From NCBI GenBank assembly GCA_029251375.1, contig JAQXDL010000047.1, positions 1 to 64,000 on the forward strand: DNA of 64,000 nt, in the 5' to 3' direction. The translations under genes and the position numbers were made by a program. The number at the start of each line of letters is the position of its first letter. Within the stretch, counting starts at the first letter, position 1. The DNA comes from Pseudomonadales bacterium. GTDB taxonomy: Bacteria > Pseudomonadota > Gammaproteobacteria > Pseudomonadales > Azotimanducaceae. Below, in pieces: positions 38,206 to 47,375 of this stretch. Below the pieces are notes generated by a model. The model made no database searches. It saw only the letters and a list, made by a program, of their open reading frames with translations, and was not told the DNA's origin.

Positions 38206-39810
38206 ATGTTGATTTCTCTTGTTATGCTTCTCAGTCTTTTCGCGCTTGCTATTTTTCCCGTCGCGACTTGTGCCAAAGCAATCGATGATTCAGAAAGCTC
38301 AATCACACTGGCTTTGGGCTCTGAGCCACCGAACATTGACAGTAACCTATCAAGTGACGTGATTAGTGCTCAGATTCTAAGTTTAACTAACGAAGGCTTG
38401 GTGAGAACCAATAAACGCGGCCAAACAGTTCCTGGTATGGCTGAAAGATGGACTCTCGATGGCATGACGCTGACGTTCTATTTGCGCGAAGCAAACTGGA
38501 GTAATGGTTCCCCGGTCACCGCACGGGATTTCAGCTATGCCTTTAGACGCTTAGTAGATCCAAAAACAGGCGCTGGTGGTTCGACATTTTTTGCCTACAT
38601 GATTAACAATGCGACGGATATTCTCGCGGGTAAAAAACAACCGAGCGAGCTTGGAGTTCGCGCTATCGACGACAAGACCTTCGAAATCACCTTGAGCCAA
38701 CCAACACCTTATGCACTCATCGTGCTTGGCGGTGTGAATTACATGCCCTTGTCGCAAAAATTTGTCGAACAGCAAGCTGACACATATGGTGCTGATGCGG
38801 GAAAAACATTATCAAACGGCCCCTTCATTTTGACTGGGTGGAAACACAGCTCGTCACTTTCTTTAGTGGCTAACCCTGATTACTGGGACAGTAAAAATGT
38901 GCACCTCAATGCGATAAATTTTGGATATATTACGAATGATACCCGCGCCTTACTAAATCTTTACCAGAGTGATCAACTTGCTGCGCTCAGACTAAATGAA
39001 GATATTCTTCAAGACACAATTACTTCTGGTGCGCGCATACGTACATCCCCAACAAATTGTCTAAGCTGGGTGATGATGAATATGGATGAAAGTAAGGTCA
39101 CCAGTAATATCAAGTTGAGACAGGCGATCCGTCTAGCGTTGGATAGAGAAGCCTATGTGAATAAAATCGTTGGACTACCCGGTTCCCGCAAGGTTGATAG
39201 CGTGTTCACAAAAAGAATGCGCAGCACTAACGGTTCTTTTCAAGCCGATTTCCCGGCAACGCCGATTATTCAAGATATACCCAGAGCCAAAGCATTGCTT
39301 GAGGAAGCTAAATTGGAACTAGGCCTTCAACAACTGCCTCCCCTTGTGATGCTGGCAAACGAAAGCCGGCAGATTGAAGCCGAGTTTGTGCAATCACAAC
39401 TGATCAACAATCTAGGATTAGACGTCAAAGTAGACAAACAGACCTTTAAACAGTCGCTGGTCAAGTTTAGGCAAGGTGAATTTGATCTGGCACGAAGCGG
39501 TTTCTGCGGTGGCGCCTTACAGGATCCTGTTTTCTTTGCGGGGATCTTCGCTTCCAACAGCCCATATAACGATATGAATTTCAAAAATGCGGAATATGAT
39601 CGCTTGATGAAACTGACACATGAAACAGATGATCAACAGGCCCGAATGCAAGCATTCGGGCGAATGCAGGATATCCTGTACGAGCAGGTGCCCATGATTC
39701 CCACATTAGAATCCGCTTGGGTCTATGTACAATCAAATCGACTCAAGGGTGTAACACGCTATCCGGTCGCCGTCTTCTCGCGCGGCAGAATTATTGCTGA
39801 ATCACCTTAA
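38206..39810 (+). CDS. Peptide ABC transporter substrate-binding protein (OppA-like)
   Basis: A 534-residue solute-binding protein of family 5. A signal peptide covers about residues 1-24 (ending CAKA). Family landmarks are LALGSEPPNIDSNLSSD, GLVRTNKRGQTVPGMAERW, TFYLREANWSNGSPVTARDFSYAFRRLVDP and RQAIRLALDREAYV. It binds oligopeptides or related ligands in the periplasm for an ABC importer. The partner permease and ATPase genes are not in the window. It converges with an acyl-CoA dehydrogenase gene. Confidence 0.92.
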   Translation: MLISLVMLLSLFALAIFPVATCAKAIDDSESSITLALGSEPPNIDSNLSSDVISAQILSLTNEGLVRTNKRGQTVPGMAERWTLDGMTLTFYLREANWSNGSPVTARDFSYAFRRLVDPKTGAGGSTFFAYMINNATDILAGKKQPSELGVRAIDDKTFEITLSQPTPYALIVLGGVNYMPLSQKFVEQQADTYGADAGKTLSNGPFILTGWKHSSSLSLVANPDYWDSKNVHLNAINFGYITNDTRALLNLYQSDQLAALRLNEDILQDTITSGARIRTSPTNCLSWVMMNMDESKVTSNIKLRQAIRLALDREAYVNKIVGLPGSRKVDSVFTKRMRSTNGSFQADFPATPIIQDIPRAKALLEEAKLELGLQQLPPLVMLANESRQIEAEFVQSQLINNLGLDVKVDKQTFKQSLVKFRQGEFDLARSGFCGGALQDPVFFAGIFASNSPYNDMNFKNAEYDRLMKLTHETDDQQARMQAFGRMQDILYEQVPMIPTLESAWVYVQSNRLKGVTRYPVAVFSRGRIIAESP

Positions 39811-39859
39811 CGTCAGCCTTTTCGTCCTAAGGTGATTGTAGCCACGAACTATTAAAAAC

Positions 39860-41047
39860 TTATTCCGGCAAACCTAGAACGCGTTTCGCAATTATATTAA
39901 GTTGTACTTCATTCGTACCACCATAGATCGTGTGCGCTCTTGCACTGAGGAAATCGCGCGTTGATTCGATTTCCTTTTTATCAAAACCTTCGCCTTCCCA
40001 GCCGTAACCTTGTGATCCCCTCAGCTTACAGAGAAGGTCTGACGTATCTCGGCTCCAAGATGCACCAACCAGCTTAAAGATAGAGGTCGCTTCGCCCATC
40101 GTTTGACCAGAGTCGTTTTCCTCTCGAGCTCTTTTTTGGGTAAGTTTGAAACTCGCACGATCCATCACGAACTGAGTAACTTCTTGTCGTGCTTGAGAAT
40201 CTGCAATCTTGCCAGTCGAATCAACGCCGACATATTGCTTTGCAACTTCTGCAAGCTTGGGTTCAGGCACGACTCGACGCGCGCCCGCTTGCCCTAAACC
40301 ACCTTGACCTGACCTTTCGTGCTGTAAAAGCCTTTTACCAACAGTCCAACCTCGATTGAGTTGACCTACCAAATCAGTCTTTTGCGCAATCGCATTATCA
40401 AAAAACGTTTCGCAAAAAGGTGACGAACCCGATATGAGTTTTATGGGTTTAATGGAAACACCAGGCTGACTCATATCCATCAAAACAAAGCTGATACCCT
40501 CATGTTTAGGCACGTCGAAGTCCGTTCGAACCAAGGCAAATATCCAATCGGCAAATTGCGCACCCGAGGTCCAAATCTTTTGGCCATTAACTTCAAAAAA
40601 GTCGCCTTTGTCCTCGGCTTTGGTACGTAAACTCGCCAAGTCAGAGCCTGCACCCGGTTCGGAATAGCCTTGACACCAAGAGACATCACCCGAGGCGATG
40701 CCCGGTATGTGGAGTTTCTTTTGTTCTTCTGTTCCGTATTCCAAAAGGGTCGGTCCTATCATGGAGACGCCCATCCCCGGCATGGGTAAGCGCGCCTTTA
40801 TCTTCGCGATTTCCTCATACAATACAGCAGCTTCATCATTAGTGAGCCCGCCGCCACCATACTCTTTTGGCCATGTGGGCACTGTCCATCCCTTTGCACC
40901 CAAACTGTGACGCCACTGCAGCAGGCTAGGATCTTGCATCGGCCTTTTACTGCCTATCGTGACTAACTCGCCCTTACCGCGAGCAGAGACTGGACAGTTT
41001 TCTGCCAACCAATCACTGACTTCTGCTCTAAAATTTTCTAAAGACAT
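39860..41047 (-). CDS. Acyl-CoA dehydrogenase family protein
   Basis: A 395-residue flavoprotein with the family signatures WCQGYSEPGAGSDLASL (FAD and substrate region), WTSGAQFADWIFALVRT, and the C-terminal YGGTNEVQLNIIAKRVLGL. It introduces a double bond at C2-C3 of an acyl-CoA in the cytoplasm. A Shine-Dalgarno AGGAGA lies before the ATG. The SDR gene 52 bp upstream on the same strand is probably in the same operon, which points to degradation of an unknown acyl substrate. Confidence 0.92.
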   Translation of the reverse strand: MSLENFRAEVSDWLAENCPVSARGKGELVTIGSKRPMQDPSLLQWRHSLGAKGWTVPTWPKEYGGGGLTNDEAAVLYEEIAKIKARLPMPGMGVSMIGPTLLEYGTEEQKKLHIPGIASGDVSWCQGYSEPGAGSDLASLRTKAEDKGDFFEVNGQKIWTSGAQFADWIFALVRTDFDVPKHEGISFVLMDMSQPGVSIKPIKLISGSSPFCETFFDNAIAQKTDLVGQLNRGWTVGKRLLQHERSGQGGLGQAGARRVVPEPKLAEVAKQYVGVDSTGKIADSQARQEVTQFVMDRASFKLTQKRAREENDSGQTMGEATSIFKLVGASWSRDTSDLLCKLRGSQGYGWEGEGFDKKEIESTRDFLSARAHTIYGGTNEVQLNIIAKRVLGLPE

Positions 41048-41099
41048 TTACGCTCTCCTGATAAGTTCTCTACGCTGAACAGCCGCGGGTGCAAATAAA

Positions 41100-41882
41100 C
41101 TAGACCGCGGTATAACCACCATCGATAACCAACTCACTACCTGTCATAAAAGATGAGTCGTCAGATGCCAAAAACAGGACACCCTTAGCAATATCCTCTG
41201 CTACACCTAAACGCCCTATTGGGTGTTTCTCGGTTAGCATTTCTCGAAAGCCGTCCTCGGTAAGATTATCCACACCGACATGCTCAAAAATATTCTCAAC
41301 CAACGGTGTCCATATATAACCAGGATGGACAGAGTTCACTCTAATGTTATAACCCATCGTGCCACAATGAACAGCAACAGACTTCGTTAACAGTCTGACA
41401 CCACCTTTTGAGGCGTTGTAAGCGGGACCCGCGCCACCAACGATGCCCATGACAGAGGAAATATTAATGATAGAGCCACCGCTGTCTTTCATCGCTAGCA
41501 CAGCTTTTTGTGTACCTAAAAACACTGAGTCAAGATTGATAGCAGTCACTTTCTGAAAACTCGCCAGTGATGCCTCTTCGATTGGCGGCAGCCCTACACC
41601 ACTGATGCCTGCATTATTCACCAATATATCCAACTTACCGTAGGCATCAAGCAGCAAGCTCATTACCTCGTCCCATCGACCCTCGTCGGTGACATCCTGA
41701 TGCACCCCTGTCGCCAAGCCACCGCTGGACACAATAATTTCGACTGTTTCGTCTAGTGCCATCTGGTTAATGTCTGTCACAAACACCTTGGCCCCGGCTT
41801 GCGCAAGCAAACAACAACTGGCGCGACCAATGCCGCTGCCGCCACCTGTCACCAACGCGACTTTATTATTAACCCTATTCAT
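41100..41882 (-). CDS. SDR family oxidoreductase (classical)
   Basis: A 260-residue enzyme with TGGGSGIG (residues 13-20), NNAG, NISSVMG and the catalytic pair in YNASKGG. The C-terminal FMTGSELVIDGGYTAV is typical of glucose-1-dehydrogenase-like members. The substrate is unknown. It lies 52 bp upstream of the acyl-CoA dehydrogenase and probably serves the same pathway. Confidence 0.91.
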   Translation of the reverse strand: MNRVNNKVALVTGGGSGIGRASCCLLAQAGAKVFVTDINQMALDETVEIIVSSGGLATGVHQDVTDEGRWDEVMSLLLDAYGKLDILVNNAGISGVGLPPIEEASLASFQKVTAINLDSVFLGTQKAVLAMKDSGGSIINISSVMGIVGGAGPAYNASKGGVRLLTKSVAVHCGTMGYNIRVNSVHPGYIWTPLVENIFEHVGVDNLTEDGFREMLTEKHPIGRLGVAEDIAKGVLFLASDDSSFMTGSELVIDGGYTAV

Positions 41883-41982
41883 TCAACAACCTTAACTCCA
41901 AACGGAAATAATACCTTCACATCAGTGACTAAAAACAACCAAATTAACCGCCGCGGGAAAGTATAGACAAAATCTTCACAAA

Positions 41983-42609
41983 TTATGCAGCAGAATCTTT
42001 CAGCGTGTTTTGACTCATAAACATGAACATACACGCGCCGATCATCTCCATACCTTCCTCAATTGCGGTCGCGACAATGTAAGCGAACGTCTCCTCGTCC
42101 ATATCTTCAGAAACAAGCTCTACGCCAATCGCACCGCCAAAGAAAACCAGTGCCGACAATAAAAAACCTGAAAAAAGAAACTTTGACAAAGACAACGCAA
42201 AGGGAACAAAAAACAAACCTATGACAAACAACAATGCTGCCGCCGGATAAACCCAACTGATATCAATCGCGGTATTAAATGTCTCGTGTAAACCTGCAAC
42301 CTCATCTAGGGACAGAATAAGAAAGCCTAACGACACTAACAACCAATGAGTTTTGAATACAGATGTCGATTGGAACTTTAGAAACAAGAAAAAAGTCACA
42401 TTGAGGAGAAGAAATGAAGAGAACCAAGTAGGTATATTATTCTCCTCATCTAGGTGAAATAGCTGGGTTAACAACCATGGGACTTCTACGATGTTGTAAT
42501 TAATATAACCAAGTACAAGATGGCATGCCACTAGGATGCACACGATCGCTAACAGGGAAACAAGGTATCTTTTTGGCTTGAGAATAAAAGAATAAGTTAT
42601 TACTGACAT
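41983..42609 (-). CDS. Hypothetical multi-span membrane protein
   Basis: A 208-residue protein with about six hydrophobic segments. Conserved-looking polar residues sit inside the membrane part: LDEVAGLHE at about residues 101-109 and AIEEGMEMIGACMF near residues 182-195, with acidic and His residues that could bind metal. I do not recognise the family. It lies about 100 bp upstream of the SDR gene on the same strand. Confidence 0.65.
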   Translation of the reverse strand: MSVITYSFILKPKRYLVSLLAIVCILVACHLVLGYINYNIVEVPWLLTQLFHLDEENNIPTWFSSFLLLNVTFFLFLKFQSTSVFKTHWLLVSLGFLILSLDEVAGLHETFNTAIDISWVYPAAALLFVIGLFFVPFALSLSKFLFSGFLLSALVFFGGAIGVELVSEDMDEETFAYIVATAIEEGMEMIGACMFMFMSQNTLKDSAA

Positions 42610-42675
42610 GTAGTTTAAGTTTTTAGATAGTCGAACCTATACTACCTGTGCGGCCATTGATCGCGAAACAAAAAA

Positions 42676-42693
42676 AGAGCGGTCGACCGCTCT
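42676..42693 (-). terminator. Rho-independent terminator (perfect palindrome with T-tract)
   Basis: AGAGCGGTCGACCGCTCT is an 18-bp perfect palindrome. On the minus strand it is followed by a run of T residues. It stands downstream of the decayed minus-strand reading frame at 42796-43190 and has no intact gene to serve on that strand. Confidence 0.75.
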
Positions 42694-42795
42694 AGAAAAT
42701 GCTACGACGGCAAGTTTGCCGACTATGGCATTAAAACATCAAGTTGTTACAAAGCGACTAAAGGGTTTCGGATCTGAAAGGTCACCTGTCAGGTC

Positions 42796-43190
42796 TTAGT
42801 CATCATCCAAGTCCGAAGAATCCAGGATGTCATCTGAATCCGCGTCTTACTCAAAGCCAGAAACATCGCCTAGGAAAGTGAGCTCAAACGGGTCAACAGA
42901 CCCTCAGTAATCTACTTGCACTCCGACCGAATAGGTTCCCGCCGCGGGGTCGGCTCATAGCCTTGATTGCTGTATGGCGTCGTTGATGCCAAAACTCGTT
43001 ACTTCAATACCTCCTAGTATGCTCAGCACTCACGCCACGCCGCCAAAGCCTATATTCGTCGATCTAAATCCAATAACTATAACGCCAGATGACTCTTCAT
43101 CGAATTGAAGTGAAGGATTACCGGGCGAGCCTTCGCTATCAAAACTATCCCAGCTGATTTTTCATTAGCGTCGGATCAATACTTGCCATA
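42796..43190 (-). pseudogene. Decayed gene for a secreted-looking, acidic-tailed protein
   Basis: One minus-strand frame from 43155 to a TAA at 42796-42798 reads like protein: SWDSFDSEGSPGNPSLQF, then a VIVIGFRSTNIGFGG stretch, AGTYSVGVQVDY, VDPFELTFLGDVSGFE and the acidic tail DDILDSSDLDDD. It is interrupted by three TGA codons and one internal TAA. A short upstream piece (YGKY, TGA, SDANEK) fits after a one-base shift. The TGA codons sit where Trp would be natural. A terminator follows about 100 bp downstream. The number of stops is close to chance, so the call rests on composition and context. Confidence 0.45.
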
Positions 43191-43276
43191 ATTAACCCTC
43201 TCAGCCAACGATATGAGAAATCATTTAACAAGCGCAATAAAAGGCCTAGACTAAATCAAAAATACCCTGAGGGCCG

Positions 43277-44716
43277 ATGATGAAACGATTCTTAAAGCGA
43301 AGAGACATAATTAAAACAGGCGCGATGTTACCTTTAGCGCCGGCTCTACTCAGCGCTTGTGACGGTTCAGCAGGCACAACCAACGCATTCTACGATGACG
43401 GCGTCTATCTTTCCGGTAACTTCAAACCGGTCGATGTTGAATCAACTCTTACTGAACTTGAAGTAATAGGCACAATCCCGCAGGAGCTCACAGGAAGGTT
43501 CTTAAGAAATGGCCCTAACCCGCTCGGCAAAACCGATACAGATTCATACCATTGGTTTACCGGAGACGGCATGGTGCATGGTTTGCGTCTCGATAATGGT
43601 AAAGCTGATTGGTATCGTAATCGCTGGGTTCGCAGCGAATCAGTGATCGAAGCACTGAACGAGTCTGTTGACGGCAGAGACCTAGGCTTTGGACCCAACA
43701 CCAACGTGATTGGTCATGGCGGCAGAACTTGGGCGATTGTCGAATCAGGCTCGCGTCCGATCGAGCTCAGCTACACGCTAGATACCGTTGGTCAAAACCC
43801 CGGCTGGGGTGGCTATACCGCACACCCCAAAATCGATCCTGATACCGGCGAACTACATGCCATTAGCTACGATTGGGGTAACTACCGTGACCATGTGAAA
43901 TACACCGTCATGGATGTTAATGCCAACCTCATCAAAACAGTCGATATTCCGTTACCCGGCATGCCCATGCTGCATGACATGAGTTTAACCAAGAATTACA
44001 TTGTGCTATTCGATCTCCCTGTAACTGTTAGCTTTCTGGCGCTCGGCACCGGTGCGAGCTTCCCGTTTCGTTGGAATGACGAACATGAAGCGCGGGTTGG
44101 TGTTATGCCACGCAATGGCACAGGCAAAGACATAGTTTGGAGCAGCATCAGCCAAAACTATGCCTACCACCCGATGAACGCTTATGAAGATGAAAACGGT
44201 CAGATTGTTATCGACATTTGTCGATACGAAAAGATGTTCGCCGCCGACACTAACGGACCTTTCGGTGACGCCCTACCCCGACTCGACCGTTGGACGATTA
44301 ATCCCAAGGGTGGCAAAGTCTCTGAACAAATCATTGATGAACGCGCTCAAGAGTTTCCTCGTTGCCATCCAGACCTGAACAGTAAACCTTATCAATACGG
44401 CTATGTTTTGGCCGTCGGTAATCAGTCGTTCCCCAGTATCTATAAACAAGATGTAAAATCAGGAACCAGTACGGAGTTTAATTTTGGACCGGGCCGACAT
44501 GGTGCGGAACCAAACTTTATTCCTAAACAATCTGCTCAGTCTGAGGATGATGGCTACCTGATGACGTTTGTTTATGATGAGCAGCGTAAAGCCAGTGAAC
44601 TGATTATTCTTGACGCACTTGATCTATCTCGTCCAGCGCTTGCACAAATAAAACTGCCCGTGCGTGTGCCCTATGGTTTTCACGGCAATTGGGTACCTGA
44701 CACGGATGTCTCGTAG
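43277..44716 (+). CDS. Carotenoid oxygenase family protein (RPE65/CCD-like)
   Basis: A 479-residue protein. The four iron-binding His residues of the seven-bladed propeller are visible: H183 (YTAHPK), H233 (MLHDMS), H298 (AYHPMN) and H469 (GFHGNW). It should cleave carotenoids, apocarotenoids or stilbene-like substrates with O2. The N-terminus KRFLKRRDIIKTG resembles a twin-arginine signal and leads to a lipobox-like LLSAC with C28, so it may be an exported lipoprotein, which is unusual for the family. GAGGG precedes the double ATG. Confidence 0.9.
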   Translation: MMKRFLKRRDIIKTGAMLPLAPALLSACDGSAGTTNAFYDDGVYLSGNFKPVDVESTLTELEVIGTIPQELTGRFLRNGPNPLGKTDTDSYHWFTGDGMVHGLRLDNGKADWYRNRWVRSESVIEALNESVDGRDLGFGPNTNVIGHGGRTWAIVESGSRPIELSYTLDTVGQNPGWGGYTAHPKIDPDTGELHAISYDWGNYRDHVKYTVMDVNANLIKTVDIPLPGMPMLHDMSLTKNYIVLFDLPVTVSFLALGTGASFPFRWNDEHEARVGVMPRNGTGKDIVWSSISQNYAYHPMNAYEDENGQIVIDICRYEKMFAADTNGPFGDALPRLDRWTINPKGGKVSEQIIDERAQEFPRCHPDLNSKPYQYGYVLAVGNQSFPSIYKQDVKSGTSTEFNFGPGRHGAEPNFIPKQSAQSEDDGYLMTFVYDEQRKASELIILDALDLSRPALAQIKLPVRVPYGFHGNWVPDTDVS

Positions 44717-44835
44717 TGCTATCAGTATTAGGTGAATATGCTGAAATAGTCGTGTAAGCACGACGCCAGAGCGATACAAGGCAGAGATGACGCAATGGTA
44801 CGCAATGCATAAGTGAACAGACGGTTCGAAATTAG

Positions 44836-44925
44836 TGACTTATTAACGAGTGCCTTATTAACGAGTGACTTTCTGACTAGTGCCTTGCTAGCTGGCGACT
44901 TGTTAACGAGTACCTTACAAACTAC
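44836..44925. repeat. 15-bp tandem repeat, six units in alternating pairs
   Basis: Six 15-bp units run from 44836 to 44925: TGACTTATTAACGAG, TGCCTTATTAACGAG, TGACTTTCTGACTAG, TGCCTTGCTAGCTGG, CGACTTGTTAACGAG and TACCTTACAAACTAC. Units with GACTT and (G/A)CCTT alternate, so the older repeat may have been 30 bp. The array lies 120 bp after the carotenoid oxygenase stop. Confidence 0.8.
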
Positions 44926-44978
44926 CGACTGAATTGTATAAAAATTAAACTCAGCCGGTTGTATGGCATCAATAGGTC

Positions 44979-45929
44979 TTAGTAAATTGAAACCATATAG
45001 CCGACATAGCCAATCAGGAAAATGACCCCTGCCGGTTTACCGATCCTAGCTTTCGCAAGCACAAACAACCAAAGCACAATCGCAGCCGCAAACATCACCC
45101 AAAGATCGAAACTAATGAAACGCGCTTCAACCGGGATGTCCGTCATCATCGCTGTGATGCCAAGAATGGCCAAGATATTAAACAAATTACTGCCGATAAC
45201 ATTGCCAATGGCAACATCTGAATTCTTGTGCAGCGCAGCGATGACGGTCGTACTGAGTTCCGGCAGAGACGTGCCGAGCGCAATGAGACTCAAGCCGATA
45301 ACCGCTTCCGAAACACCCCAACTTGATGCGAGACCAGCGGCACCTTCAACCGCTAAGTCGGCGCCCATCGGCAGCGCAATCATGCCAAGTACAATGAATA
45401 AGGTGATCGTCGGTTTATAGCTAGGCAACCCGAGCACCCGTTCAAGCTCTTCCTCGACATCATCAAGACCAGGCATCACGGCAACACCTCGTGTCGTCGC
45501 AATTAAAAAACAGATGAGGATAGTCACTAACAAGGCACCCTCCCAAAACGTAATCGGCTCTTGCACACAGAGAAAAATAAATAATAGAGAAACGGCGACC
45601 ATTAGACCGGTCTGTTTCGACAGACCTTCTTGATCACAAACAATGGGATGTATGAGCACTGGCACACCCAATACAAGCAAAACGTTGGCGATGTTACTGC
45701 CAATGACATTGCCTATCGCAATATTCGGGTAGCCCGACAAGGCTGAAAAGGTCGACACCATTAATTCAGGCGCCGACGTACCCATTGCAACAACTGTCAG
45801 CCCGACAACGACGGGTGGAATCTTACTTTCCCGCGCCAGTCCAAGTGCACCTCTGACAAGCAAATCACCGCCCATCAATAGATAAACGAAGCCGCCAAAT
45901 AATTTTAGGAAATCAACGGCTTCAGACAT
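44979..45929 (-). CDS. Calcium/sodium antiporter (CaCA superfamily, YrbG-like)
   Basis: A 316-residue inner-membrane protein with about 10 helices and the two inverted alpha repeats: VAMGTSAPELMVS with IGNVIGSNIANVLL, and IALGTSLPELSTT with IGNVIGSNLFNILA. It exchanges Ca2+ or a similar cation for Na+, K+ or H+. Its start overlaps the Cache-HAMP gene by 8 bp, so the two are probably translated together. Confidence 0.93.
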   Translation of the reverse strand: MSEAVDFLKLFGGFVYLLMGGDLLVRGALGLARESKIPPVVVGLTVVAMGTSAPELMVSTFSALSGYPNIAIGNVIGSNIANVLLVLGVPVLIHPIVCDQEGLSKQTGLMVAVSLLFIFLCVQEPITFWEGALLVTILICFLIATTRGVAVMPGLDDVEEELERVLGLPSYKPTITLFIVLGMIALPMGADLAVEGAAGLASSWGVSEAVIGLSLIALGTSLPELSTTVIAALHKNSDVAIGNVIGSNLFNILAILGITAMMTDIPVEARFISFDLWVMFAAAIVLWLFVLAKARIGKPAGVIFLIGYVGYMVSIY

Positions 45930-47127
45930 TGGTGTTCTTAGTTGTTGTGTCTAATTCGTCCGAACTTTTCGGCCCTGTGTGAGCCTCCTGTGTATCCGAT
46001 TCATCATAAGCAACATGATCAAGCAGTTCATTCAACGATTCCGCTAGGTAGGCAATCTCATCGTCACCTTCAAATTCAGCACGAAGATCGGTTTCGCCTT
46101 TACGAACACGCTCAACGAGTACAGCAAGTTCATGTATCGGACGGGCAAGGTAGAAACCGAGCAAAGTACCACCGATGATAGCGAATGCTGATAACGCAAT
46201 GCCGATGTCGAACATGGCTTCAAGTAAGGTATCGGCTCGTAACTCTTCCTCTGTCGTATCAACCTTTACGACCAAACCCCATTCAACGTCTGGCAAGTAG
46301 CGAGTCGCCGCCCAAACTTGTTGACCACGATAGTCTTCATAACTATCGATATGGATACCGGACTCACCGTCGAGTACCCTCTGCACGACTGCCGATGTAC
46401 TGCTAATCGGCACAACTCGCGGCATTATCTCTAGATGATGCCGACGGGGATTCAACAAAATTGCACTCTCTTGATCTTGCCGACTTATCACCATGATTTC
46501 ACCGGTCTCACCAAGCCCTGTGTGGTCAGATGTCGCGGTCTGCAGATCGGATGTATTGAATGCGACTTCCATGAAACCAAGCACGTTTTCATCAACGGGG
46601 TTATCCGACACCAAGCCGGAGGGTTTAGCTGGAATATGACGGTCCCGCGTGATCTTGGTCGTCATAACAATTCTGATATGGCCATCATCGTCGTGGAATG
46701 CGCCGCCGTAGCCAACGTCGTCTGAAACGATAGGCATACCGGGTTTACCGTAATCGTAGCTCTCGCCCCAACTCATGATATTGCCACGATTGTCGTAAAT
46801 TTTTACCTTCGCAACATTTTTGACGGCACCCGCTGTGTGCTCGATGATATGACGCACAGCTTCTTGTGTGGCAGGTTCAGCCAGGTCATTGACTGATAGA
46901 GTTTCCTTTAGATCGGTTGAGCTACGAATGAGGCGAACTTGGTCCTTCCAACCTTCTTGAACCTTGCTGAGGTCTTGAGCTTTGCTTTCTGCTAAAGAGT
47001 CTAATTGACGGATCGAAATTTCCTTCAACAATTCTGATGAAGTTTGATACGCAAAAGCGCCGAGCAGAAGCATGCTCAAAAGGGATACAAATACGAGAGT
47101 TAACGCAAGTTTAGTCCGAATGTCCAA
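45922..47127 (-). CDS. Cache-HAMP membrane sensor protein without an output domain
   Basis: A 401-residue protein with an N-terminal membrane helix (about 6-28) and a periplasmic double-Cache-like domain (about 40-310), with features such as VKIYDNRGNIMSWGESYDYG and AATRYLPDVEWGLVVKVDT. A second helix (about 318-340) and a HAMP domain (about 341-393) follow. The protein then ends in a short acidic, Thr-rich tail. No kinase, GGDEF or methyl-accepting domain follows. The start is TTG. The 8-bp overlap with the antiporter gene suggests that it may act on that transporter. Confidence 0.85.
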   Translation of the reverse strand: MDIRTKLALTLVFVSLLSMLLLGAFAYQTSSELLKEISIRQLDSLAESKAQDLSKVQEGWKDQVRLIRSSTDLKETLSVNDLAEPATQEAVRHIIEHTAGAVKNVAKVKIYDNRGNIMSWGESYDYGKPGMPIVSDDVGYGGAFHDDDGHIRIVMTTKITRDRHIPAKPSGLVSDNPVDENVLGFMEVAFNTSDLQTATSDHTGLGETGEIMVISRQDQESAILLNPRRHHLEIMPRVVPISSTSAVVQRVLDGESGIHIDSYEDYRGQQVWAATRYLPDVEWGLVVKVDTTEEELRADTLLEAMFDIGIALSAFAIIGGTLLGFYLARPIHELAVLVERVRKGETDLRAEFEGDDEIAYLAESLNELLDHVAYDESDTQEAHTGPKSSDELDTTTKNTNV

Positions 47128-47375
47128 AAGCTAAAGTACCTTATTACCGAGGACGCATATTGGCATTTTTCACAAAGATTTGCATGTTTCTTACCCACTA
47201 GAATGTAATAGCGAATCAATAAAAAAAGCATGATTCATTGAGCCTAAGAATGCTGCAATTCGCGGACCATTTGGTTCCTCTGTTAAAAGAGCATGCTTCG
47301 TAGGAGCACATTGCTACTCATCTATAGGCGGCGCTGATATCATCTGCCCGCTTTTATAAATCGGAAATCATTGTT

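Noticed and set aside
42796-43190. TGA recoding (as Trp or selenocysteine) to explain in-frame stops here and at 19960
   Set aside because: TGA ends many clear genes in the window, and other breaks are TAA or a frameshift. No SECIS-like element or Sec machinery was seen.
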